NCBI GenBank assembly: GCA_030374765.1
Contig: JARGXX010000016.1
Span: forward strand, 1,612,001 to 1,676,000
Direction: 5' to 3'
Length of the DNA: 64,000 nt
DNA from: Agarophyton chilense
Lineage: Eukaryota > Rhodophyta > Florideophyceae > Gracilariales > Gracilariaceae
Below the pieces are notes generated by a model. That model searched no databases. It had not been told where the DNA came from and worked only from the letters and a program-made list of their open reading frames with translations. This document shows positions 54,180 to 64,000 of this stretch, piece after piece; position 1 is the first letter of the stretch, and each line of letters begins with the position of its first letter. The translations under genes were made by a program, and so were the position numbers.

Positions 54180-55560
54180 CGCAAATTTGAAATTAAACCA
54201 GTGAATAACCGAAGACATACTTTCATCACTATTATCCTCATGTTACCGAACCGTGAAAAAGGGTGTAATATACCTTTTTGTAGCGTTAATGTAATCCAAG
54301 CAGAAGAAAATGTCCTGCAGCAACTTCCACAACCAGAACCGTCAAACAACCAAACAAAGCTTCTAAAACTGCTCCCGCTTCCGTTACCCAGCAATAAGGT
54401 GCATACTTGCAGCAGAAAAGTAATACTTGGGCTGAAATTGCAACTGTCTAGTCCGTAATAGTACATGAGCCCGAATGGAACACGAAAGACATTGATATGC
54501 TTCTGAATGGCTTCATTCAAGTGCAACAATTTTAGGTAGCTGGCCCAGCCGGAGATTTTATGTCACCCCGTCACAGGCCCTGTAAAATGTCTGGATTGGA
54601 CTTTATATGTGAATGTACACTACAAGTCATCTATAATCTATATTACAGAAGACAAAAAAAAGATTAGAAATTCGATCTGCTTCGAATACATCCGATGTAC
54701 AGTTATTGTGTTTATTTAGTGTTTTAACTCTTATGACTCGTTTTTAGTTCTCGGATTGCACGGAGTTATGGAGTTCAAAACCAGTCTCTTGTTGTATTCC
54801 AACCCCATCTATTCGAAACGGAATCTCACGAAATGGATTTGAAGTGTTGAAGGTTTGTAATAACTTTAGTAGTAACGGAGATCGTGATAAACAAAGATTA
54901 GCTCGATGGGATCTAGTCACTGAATTTGCGAAGGTTATTAATACACACCGTATATCTTTTGTCATACCATCTCACGCTTTTGCGTTCATGAGAGCATGTC
55001 ATGGTGGTAGGATCTCTATATGGACTGGGTTGATGTTGAGCTTCCCCCTTCTACTGCTTTGGACGGGAAGCCAGAAAATGGATTGAAAATGAAGACTGTT
55101 TTTTGTTGTAGAAGTGAAAATGGGCTAAATATCGAACTCTACATGGAATTCCAGATACGAAATCAAGAATTTTCATCTGATCATGGGCATGGGACATCAT
55201 TTCTGCTACGGCTGGGGCATCCATGGATTAGATCAGAACTTGTTGTTTGTGTTGATTCATTCTTTGCATCAGTGATTACGGCAAATTCTCTTCTCCAGAA
55301 AAAATTATGGATTGCTGGAGACATTCAGAATGCAACTCGTAGATTTCTTTTGAAACATTTATTTGAGATATGGTTAGCAAATCGAGGAGACTTTGTTTCA
55401 ATAGTATCAAAAGTTAATGTCACCAATACGGAGTTTATGGCCCTCATGTGAGTGGATAGGGAAAGAAAAAATATCGTATGCACATGTTATACTGTGAAGC
55501 AATGCTGACAGATTGTGATACAGCGATGCAGAAGAGAGGGAACTGTTTCCCAGAAATTGA
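54180..55560 (+). pseudogene. piggyBac-type transposase relic, second copy
   Basis: Plus-strand pieces match the element at 33100-37500: 'NNRRHTFITIILMLPNREKG' at 54200 (N-terminal block), a middle part near 54840-54930 ('VCNNFSSNGDRDKQRLARW'), and 55020-55451 with 'LPPSTALDGKPENGL', 'LKMKTVFCCRSENG' and 'VVCVDSFFASV', the last corresponding to the Asp-containing catalytic block. Just after, 'VDRERKNIVCTCYT' follows an in-frame TGA where Trp is expected. Relative to the other copy there is a large internal deletion. It cannot encode an active transposase. Confidence 0.75.
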
Positions 55561-55870
55561 GCTCAGAAGTGATATGCGTGGTGATCACAAATTCATACAC
55601 AAAACTGTAAAACAAATGATGCCTTACGTAGCTGCCACATACTGAAACCATTTCATTCACACCAGTAAAATAGAAAACACGGAACACATATAAAACCTTT
55701 CGGGACAAACATTAAGCCTTTTCAGTACGAAAAAAGAGGAAGCACTGTAAAGGGGAAGCAAATATTCAAAAACATACCAAAACAACTATTCAGAACAAAA
55801 ACTTGTAGTAAAAAACAAAAATACATAAAGAGTTGGTGCAGTATTAGATATTAGTTCTTAAAATTCTTCA

Positions 55871-58800
55871 TCAGAACGAACCAGGTTTCATCAAGCTGAC
55901 TATACCCCATACATCTTGGAGGGACGCACATTTTGTCAATTTTCCAGCGATCTCTGAACTCCTGGGAATATATTCGAGAACAACAACTCCGATATGGGAT
56001 AACTCTCTGACATAGTGCATCTTCAAGTCAATGTGCTTATTTCGATCCGATATCTGCGTGTCGGTGGACAAGCACAATGCAGATGAGCTGTCAATCATGA
56101 CCATGGTAGCTTAGACTTCCATAAACTTGGTGCGTCGTTGACGACGATTACAGACCCTGCTGTGGGTTTCCTTGTCTGGACACATCCCCTCCCAATTGGA
56201 GTCAGCGAATTCCCGATGAGAAGCGAGTGAAAAGGAACGACCAGATGTAAAGTGAAGTACATGGTTGATATTAACCACCAAGTAACAGTAAACTCGTTTC
56301 AATAAGGAGTAGTGTCATTCACGAAGGTTATGTAAATGTTTCTAAAGAGTCGAAACCGGATAAGAAAGATCCGGGAGAGCGAATATCACTATATAGAAAA
56401 GTCCAGGAATTCCAAAGCGATAGGTCGCATGATCGCTTGCGGAGAGTTTTTTCTCGTCCTCCTTAGTGGGTAGAAGATTTTCTACAAGTTGGTAAAGCTA
56501 ACTTAACTGGGTTGGGTTCCTATATTCCAAGCTTCCTGAGCAGTTGCACACGGTATGCATACTGTGTGACCTTGGTGCCGAGTGGAGAACGTTGAATGCT
56601 CCAACCGATGAATGCCTTGAGTTCCCCATACAATTTGACATCGAAGGTTTCCGAAAGCTTCTCGTTGAAGTGACTAGGGAGCTCAGAGCCATTTGAAGAG
56701 AACTTACAATGGTCAAAGCTAACAGCCAAGATAATGAAACTTTCACGTTTCCGGAACATGAATACTCTAGAGGAGTCCAATGCAGATGTCCAAAAGTTTC
56801 ATTAAAGAACGGTTTACAAGAAGAGAGAGTCCTATATCATGCCAGTCTGTACTGCTTTATACAGAGGGTTGAGCAGTTTACATACGTGATCTGGCTTTTT
56901 GAGTATTCGAGACGAGTTTGTTGGCTGTTCCATGATCATCTGCACGTCCAATTTTCCATAGAAGTAGGCGTTAGAAATGTCTGCTTCGTTTTCATTAGGA
57001 TGGTGTGCATCTGCGAAGGCAAGGAGACTTTGGAGGGCTTCATGACAGGCCACAGGAGCGTATTTGTTCAAAAGCTTATAATCACCGAACGGCTTCTGCT
57101 TGTCTCCACGTACACAGCAGCGTGCCTTCTTCAGAAATATCTTTTCGATCGCATCGAGCATCTTCTCCTTGAACACCGAAGTGTATGGCACTGGCTTCAT
57201 CTCAGATTCACGTGGAACTAGTTTCCATGTTTACCTGTGGGTGAGAGAATTCATTTCACGATCAATGGCTTCGCGCCAGCTGGCATATTTGCAGGATTCC
57301 TTCAAGCTGCTTGGAACTGAGGAGTCGTCCACAGTTCTATTGGAGATCCAATCGTTGGCGAAGTTGTGTTTCATGATGATGAATGCCATGATCAGATGTT
57401 TCTCCAAGTCGGAATCGTCCAAATCATTTCCGAAAGGTTGTGTTTTTTCCGATTCCATTTTTCCTGCTATTACTTCCAGAAAAGTAGATATATTGGGAAG
57501 TGGGGAGAATTTGACGGTCTTAAAGACCAAGCTGGGACAAGTGGTAACCGAATTTTTCTCCAGAAAACCCCCATGAAGAATTGTTGTGTCACTTTGCATT
57601 CCGAAAAAGAACGCAAATATGGAACGTTGGAGTAAGTTATTGTTTGCCACTGTCTTAGAGCGGTAGACGAAAGCATAAATAGGTTGGCTAAAATAGGGAA
57701 TGTGTGAGAAATCGATTGTGCTTTGTTGGGTCCCACTCGAGCACAGGAATCTTGTCTTTTATTCGCGAGAACGAAGCTCAATTGTGGCTCCAGTTCGTTT
57801 GGTTCATGGTGTCAGCCCAGAAGGCTATCGTTAACATGCTTGCGAATAAGAACAACCGAGTCCTGGCCGAATTTTTTTCAATAAGCCTCTGGGCTGCACC
57901 GTTACTTTGAAAGGCGCATGCAGGGGAGCAATCCCAGTTGATGCTCTTATTAAAGCAGAAGCTTTCCAGTTCTGCACTCTTTTGTTCGCCTGCCCCTGTC
58001 AAGACGAATAATTTTCAAGACAAAGATGTTGTTAAGCTCCAATTCTGGTCGGCGTTTGTACCATTTTTTATGCCTGCAAATAGTGTGACCGCTCTTGTTT
58101 TTCGTGAAAAAAGCGTCAGACTTAGATGTGCCGTCTTCGAGAATTGCGATCGAACAGACTGCCCATCATAATGAAGGCGAAAGATTTACCGATAAATCCA
58201 TGTGTATCAGATCCAATGGATTGGACGTAGTCACGGAATTGGGTCTCAAAACGAGTGGCTTTTGCTTCATCTTACCGTTTATGCAAGGATTGCAGGTTAG
58301 GATCTCGAGGATAAAGCGTTGAAATAACTATGGAACAGATTCGAAAGCCCTTCAGAGATTATGGTATCTCGTATGGTGCAGATGACCAGTGGGCCCACGC
58401 CATTCCAAAGCAAGGTCCTATTTGTTGTTGCTAGCGTTGATCACATTTATCTGCTTGTTCTTTTCATAGATAGTGCGGTTCAGAGTGAGGAGCCCTTGGT
58501 GAGTCTGTGTCTCCCGGATGACTTCGGACTTACGATGGGGGTCCTTGATGAAGCATCCGTTATAAGGTTGTAGTGTTGAAGTGAATAACATCATAAAGAA
58601 AATGCTGAGGACACCAGCGGATAATACGTTGGCATCGAAAGCAGGTGTGTAGTAGGCTTCAACGACTGCCTCATTGTTGTGCGGTCTCCATACATGGCCT
58701 ATCCGGACAAGACGAGCAGTACTGGAGGCGGCTTGTACGAGCTCAATGTCTATGCGCTCGTAGCACATGAACGACCTTCGTGAGTGGACGAAATGATGGG

Positions 58801-59910
58801 TAGCACTATAGTCGATGTAGGCACAATCGACTTTATGTTGAGACAGTAATGCGATGTTTCTCCTGTATTTCGACACCTTGTAGATATATGGAGATAAAGG
58901 CCGATAATCGTCATCCCTTTGTACCAGTTTCGATCGGGGCTTGATTATTTTCCATCCCTTTCCATTCCCCCTTGCTGCGAAGCGTGAATTCCAGTTGGAT
59001 TGACGTTTTTCACCTTGGTTGTATGATGGTTCGTACTGTGAATTACCGCCACCACCATCATTGGATCGATTTTGTTGACATCCAGATTTGCGCGAGTCAT
59101 GTCGGTCGTTGGATTCTTCTCGCTTGCTTTTGTAGCAGTCTTGGGCGTAATGACCACTACGGTCGCAGTAGTATCAGTTGTTGTCGCTGCGATTCCTGTT
59201 GGGGGATGATTTTTTTTTCAGATACGCTGTTTGCGTTCACTCCTTTTTACTATGTTTGCCTTAGATTGTGTTGACGAAGAAAACAAAGAGGTGAAGGATT
59301 GTTGCGGGTTCTTCGGGTTGTTACGGCGAGCTATTTTGCGTTCGACAGAATTTGTGGTGGAGTCGCAAACGGCGTCCGTGTGACTAGACATCATGGCCGA
59401 AAGGGCGCGGGAGTTTGGAAGACTTCGGATGAGTTTTGAAACTTTTTATTTGTCCGAAAGCTCTTCGTAAAAAGGTGAAATTTCTCCAACAACTTCCAAG
59501 AACTTAGACCCATGATTGTTCCATTCTTCATTGTCTCTTAAGACAAGAGTGTCCAAGCTATGAGGGATGTGCTGAACAGCTTGCGTATTAGATCTGGTGT
59601 ATACTTGGTGCAGTTCATGCCGAAGGTCCTTAGACGTTTTGTCGTACTCGTCCACAAAGATACGGACGAGAGCAAGAACGCAGTCACTGAGGTATAATAT
59701 GATGGTACTATTTGCGTTCACGGACTTCCTGAACCATGATCTCATTGTACAGTTTTTAAGAATGAATCCTTCGGGGCCAGAATCCAGACCGCTGAGAAAC
59801 GCGTTGCCCTGGCGAAGATATGCTAGTAGAAGATGGCGCCAGAGAATGTAGTCGGTGGGAACCTTGAACTTCGGGAGTTTTCCAAGGAGAGCCTCTATAG
59901 AACCCAACAT
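55871..59910 (-). pseudogene. Ty1/copia retrotransposon relic, copy 2
   Basis: Minus strand, in order: gag from 59910 ('MLGSIEALLGKLPKFKVP', 'DYILWRHLLLAYLRQG'); a CCHC zinc knuckle near 59170 ('YYCDRSGHYAQDC'); a protease box 'CAYIDYSATHHFVHS' near 58820, where the usual D-S-G-A reads D-Y-S-A; integrase near 57900 ('CSPACAFQSNGAAQRLIEKN' and 'FWADTMNQTNW'); RT from 57200 ('MKPVPYTSVFKEKM', 'NEADISNAYFYGKL'), with the YVDD box altered to S-F-D-H near 56710; and RNase H to 55871 ('REFADSNWEG', 'NKHIDLKMHYVREL', 'ADKLTK'-like end). The order gag-PR-IN-RT-RH defines Ty1/copia. Frameshifts are frequent. LTRs could not be delimited. Confidence 0.85.
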
Positions 59911-60416
59911 GGTCGGTAGATGGGTATTATAAGGCTTGCCTTCTTAAGCGGGAAAGGTGTTCGCAAGATCAACCTGCTTGAGCGGAGATGGATTCCGTGA
60001 GATCAACTCGCTTGAGTGGGAAAGAAGTTCGCGATTTATCTAGTAGGAACTTTTCCTTCTTCTTCTTTGAGTTCAACTTCGCCTGTTCTCTACGGGTAGA
60101 GGTATTAATTAAAATTTAGATGATCCTAGCCCAGCTCAGAGAGCTAGGCGGTCGATGCAGTACAGATCCGAGCAATTAAGCAGCCAACCCCGCACCACAA
60201 AGACCCGACTTTTGAAACTTTTTCTCTCTACACGCTTCAATGATCGTCTGTGACTGAGTGTGGAAGATGGGACAACCTGTCTTCGATGGGCTGCAGAGCA
60301 AACCCCGGCAGTAAGATAGTTATCATGTGTAATGCATCCCAAGCGGATTAGTTTAAATCCCAAGTAGATTCCCGTCCTGGTTTTCAGAATGAGAGTCACA
60401 GACTCCCTTTTAAAAT
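59911..60416. other. Possible copia 5' LTR/leader region
   Basis: AT-rich, with short repeated phrases around 'gatcaac.tgcttgag' (59968-60020). It should contain the leader or LTR of copia copy 2, but no LTR partner was found at its other end. Confidence 0.35.
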
Positions 60417-60966
60417 TTTAGAACAGTAAGCAACACCGATGAGGTGTGTATACCTCGGGGTGGACCTCAATGGTTGCCGGTATGCACAGTGTACTACAGT
60501 GGTTTAGGTAAAAATTAGCTTCGCTTTTCGCTTATTCACTATTATTTAGATACGAGTAAGTAGATAGGGAGGCGCATCTCAAGGGCACCTCTTTGTGGCC
60601 AGGTGGCGAGGAGCGCCACTGTAGGTCTGGTGGCTGGTGAGATATATCTCTGCCAAGCATGACCACCCCTGTCACTATTGTAAAAACAACCACCTACTAC
60701 ACCAATTTTACCCTTTTTGGTTTCTACAGTCAACCATAAAGGTAAGCCTAGTGTCCTTACGGTTTTCTGGAGACGCGTGCGCTGTGCATCATCGTCTACC
60801 AACGTTGTCTCTGTATGCCCACCGCTCCCGTTGCACCCTTGAGTGTCTGGTACTGTCAACCCTTACAGATATCTTCAATCTCCTCCTTCTAGGTCGAGCA
60901 CATCCCGCGCTCCATAAATCCGTCAGTTCTTTCAACCGTCGCTACCGTACTGGTTTATACCACATT
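60417..60966 (+). repeat. 5' LTR of gypsy copy 3
   Basis: 550 bp, aligned with the other family LTRs. The inner end TTTATACCACA is followed by TTTTGGTCTCCCGA. Confidence 0.8.
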
Positions 60967-61039
60967 TTGGTCTCCCGACTTAATTATTGGTGTACCTCAC
61001 GTTGGGAATTAAAAGGGAAAATTTGGAGTTGAATCCGAA

Positions 61040-61730
61040 GCAGGAAAACCGACGACCGTCTGATAACAAAAAGAAGGAAACCCAACAGACAAAGAGAAAG
61101 AGGCACAGGTCAGACCCAGACTCTTTGAGCTCGGAAACCAAATCAAATTGATCAATGGAAGGCAGCCAAAAGGGTTCACGGAAATGCAGGAAGGATTCCC
61201 GTCGTTAGAAGGGGAAAAATAACCGCAAGGGTAACACCAAACGATATGACTCGTCGGAGTCAGATTCCGACAGCGATCCCGACTTACAAGTGATCGTTCC
61301 GTTGAACGACCCTTTTATAAAAGCACTCGAATATCACAAATACAGTTTCGAGAAAAAGAGCTCTGAGTATTCCAAAGAAGTTGCGAAGAAGATACATAAG
61401 CATCACTGCACATTGCAGAACCCACTCATGGATGCTAACAATAGACCTCTTTCAGTCCGTTGTTACCTTAACCATATGGTCATGGTTAGAAACCAGAACG
61501 TAAGGGTCCGCTTTATTGTGTTCAACCAACCGGAAACGGATTGCATTCTGGGGACACCGTCTCTCGACCGCCACCTCCGGGGTATATTCCCCAGATCCCA
61601 GATGTTTCTTTTCAATAATGTAACCCGCATTACTATTATTGGTAAACGCCGAAGACTACAGAAACAAAAAACCCGACGGGAGATTGCAAACCAACGATCC
61701 GGTACAACATCAAATAAGGTCCAGTAGCCC
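61040..61730 (+). pseudogene. gag-protease fusion by internal deletion, gypsy copy 3
   Basis: Reads 'ESDSDSDPDLQVI' and 'KKSSEYSKEVAKKIHKHH' from gag, then directly 'CTLQNPLMDANN' and 'FIVFNQPETDCILGTPSLDR' from the protease region. In copies 1 and 2 these are separated by about 1.4 kb that includes the zinc knuckle and the protease active site. The join is in frame over 145 codons (61290-61727). Confidence 0.75.
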
Positions 61731-62194
61731 ACAGGGTATCCATTCCACTTTCCCACAAAATGGTACTACAAGTCACATCCTCCCGACCAGGTATGGTATC
61801 CATTCAGAAAAATGCTAGGTTGGTGGATAAATACACGACCTTCACGGCAAATGGAATTGTCGAGGGTATACCAAACAAGCCGTTCAAGGTATATCTAATC
61901 AACTTCACCAAACACATGGTAAACCTCCCCAAATACCGTTATGGTCTTAGCGATACCGGCCCCAGGTCGCATTTTCATAATGAAACCATCATGGGCTAGC
62001 GGGGACGTGATCGATTAAAAGGGAAAGGCGAGGGAGAATGAAAACCAAAACGTAAAAAAAAACGCGGAAAACAGAGAGAAGACCGACATCAACATTGAAT
62101 TGGATGAGGTGAAGGACTGAAGAGAGGGAGTAAAATTAGGCCTTGAACGTGAAAGAAACTGAATAAGGTTACTCCCCCTACTGGAACTGTTTGA

Positions 62195-64000
62195 AACCAT
62201 GTGGTTCGGACGGCTGGGTGCGAAAGAAGCAACTCAGCACTGCATAGACATGGCCTATTCATCAGCAACCGTACTGAGCGGGTCTAAAACCCCGTGAGTT
62301 TGAAGTACAAGATGTGCAGATAATGCTCCGTGTAGGTGTGGTTGAACCCACAAATGCAGAATGGGCAAGCCTCGTGGTACTTTTGCAAAAACGAGGAAAA
62401 CCGCGAATGCGGTTCTGTATCGGCAATCGCAAGTTGAATTTCGTTACGATAAGAGACTCGTATACGATACCAAGAATTGGGGAATGCATCTATTTGCTAT
62501 GGAAAGCAAATATATTCACCACATTGGATGCCAACTGTGGGTATAGGCCAATGAAGATACCCGAGGAGGACATAGATGAGAACGCGTTCCCCTGTCACGC
62601 TGTTCTCTACCGATTCTGGCGGATGCTTTTCGGTTTACGTAATGAGCCAGCGACGATTAACGGGCTTTCGGCACTATAATGTCGAAAGTAAGGTGGACAA
62701 CCGCATTGGTGTAGATAGACAAAGTGGTGATCTACTCCAAAACCACGGTGGAGCGCTACGAACAAGTTCGGACCGTATTCGATCTTCTGAGAAAGACGAG
62801 AGTAACTCTGAGGTTAAGAAAGTGTATGTTCTTAAAACAGAATGTATTGTATCTCGGGCATACAATCAGCCCAGAAAAATTCCAAGTAGCCCAACGAAAC
62901 CTCAGAGCGATCCTAAAAGCGAAAATCCCTTAAACCCAAACTTATATACGCTCCTTCATATGTTTGAGCAACGTCTAGCGCATGTTTCTCAAAGGCTCTG
63001 CAAAGATAGCAGACCCTGTAGACCGACTTCTCCCAAAAGAACAACAAGAAAGTTTTGTATATATAGAACACGACGAACTGAACATCTTCCGTCTCTTGAA
63101 AGCGGCGCTGCCTTCACCTCTTATATTGGCATTGCTGAAGATGGGTAAGCCATACACATTTGATACTGATGCCTTGGACGCCCAGATTGGTTGCTGTATA
63201 ATGAAGGAGCAGGAGGATGAATCAAGGGTAAATGTAAGTTATTGAAGCCGAGCGCTCACACCGACAGAAAAAAACTACTCTGTCACGGAAAAAGAAAGCC
63301 TCGTTGTGGTGTGGAGCATGTTGATGCTGCAACACTATCTATATGGGGCCCGTTTTACTGTACGAACGAATCACGAATCTTTAGGGTGGATACTAGGTCT
63401 AGCAGACGCCTCCGGACGGTTAGCTCGATGGCGACTTCGACTGCCGGAGTTCGACTATGAAGTCCAATACCGTCCTGGTATAAAACATAACATCGCTGAT
63501 GCGATGTCCCGTTTCAGAACCGATGGACTGGACACCGAACCGGAAAAAGATGATATAACATGCTTCACGATTCAGCTGGCGCAACCGTACGATAAAGGCG
63601 AACAAAAAGGACTGTGAGATGATGAAGGAGAATGGGGGGTTGAATCAACTGAAATGGTAAAAGCCATCGAAGAAGGGGAGAACACTCCCATAGCTTGAGA
63701 GGAATTCTTGCGAGCGCGAACTACGGACACCTACTGCAGAACATTGAGCAACCAAATTGGGATCAAAGGATCGCAGTTCGATGTAGACCATGAAGGTTAC
63801 CTAGTGCGTCGTTCTACTTTGAACGGAGCACTCCAGATGTGGGAACCATAGTCTCTACGGCTGATGGTATTGTATTCAGAGCACTATTTAAGACTGGCGG
63901 GTCATTCAGGAGCCACACGATTAACATATACCTTGAGGAAACACTTCTACTGGTCCCACATGGCCAGTGATGTTAACACCTATGTGGCTCGCTTCGCCTT
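62195..64000 (+). pseudogene. RT-RNase H-integrase part of gypsy copy 3
   Basis: Same reading and same defects as copy 2: 'LNFVTIRDSYTIPR', 'FWRMLFGL', a stop in place of the Tyr of YxDD, 'TFDTDALDAQIG' and 'VQYRPGIKHNIADAMSR'. It is cut by the window end in the integrase zinc-binding region ('AGHSGATRLTYTL'). Confidence 0.85.

Larger units (their letters stand above)
60417..64000 (+). mobile_element. Ty3/gypsy LTR retrotransposon, copy 3 (window-truncated)
   Basis: Plus-strand copy: 5' LTR 60417-60966, likely primer binding site, a shortened gag fused to protease, RT, RNase H and the start of integrase at the window end. About 1.4 kb of gag-protease present in copy 2 is missing at about 61406. 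From about 62316 to the end it is nearly identical to copy 2 (inverted), while the part before is much more divergent. Confidence 0.87.

Overview
The window is nuclear DNA of a eukaryote: short GC-rich islands of conserved, almost intron-free genes set in AT-richer DNA packed with decayed transposable elements. The one spliced gene I can reconstruct (SEM1/DSS1) has a single 76-nt GT-AG intron. Compact mono-exonic genes in islands between LTR-retrotransposon nests, with very proline-, glutamine- and glycine-rich proteins, would fit a red alga or another compact-gene alga or protist. That placement is an inference and is weak. No bacterial, organellar or rRNA signatures were seen.

Layout: (a) 1-2240, relic of a Tnp2-like (CACTA/Plavaka-type) transposase. 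(b) 3158-11923, Ty3/gypsy element 1 (minus strand), its 3' LTR split by a solo LTR. (c) about 12040-12490, Tc1/mariner relic. (d) 13281-20530, gene island 1: an F-box/LRR-like protein, SEM1/DSS1, an actin-related protein, a HAD phosphatase, and two convergent EF-hand proteins. (e) 21526-28760, piggyBac-type fragments around a Ty1/copia element broken by two solo LTRs. (f) 29412-32683, gene island 2: a sulfite oxidase divergent from a C2H2 zinc-finger protein. (g) 33100-37500, a piggyBac-type element with one solo LTR inserted and a second solo LTR nested in the first. (h) about 37905-38580, a 23-bp minisatellite. (i) 38863-49336, Ty3/gypsy element 2, which carries an antisense reading frame between integrase and 3' LTR. 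(j) 49534-55560, an unassigned frame, a PIF/Harbinger relic and a second piggyBac relic. (k) 55871-59910, a second Ty1/copia element (minus). (l) 60417-64000, Ty3/gypsy element 3 (plus), cut by the window end.

Island 1 genes are packed head-to-head or tail-to-tail: SEM1 and the actin-related protein share a 250-bp divergent spacer, the actin-related protein and the HAD gene overlap by 21 bp at their 3' ends, and the two EF-hand genes converge. In island 2, sulfite oxidase and the zinc-finger gene share a 341-bp divergent spacer. No shared pathway is evident among neighbours.

The most unusual observations are the antisense ORF of the gypsy family and its clean absence from copy 1 between 14-bp repeats; a 1.7-kb nearly identical inverted segment joining two otherwise divergent gypsy copies; two in-frame TGA codons at the same pol positions in divergent copies; nested insertions with intact target-site duplications; and an actin-related protein with a long Gly tract in subdomain 2. 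No transposable element here looks capable of moving itself: all have stops, frameshifts or lost catalytic residues.
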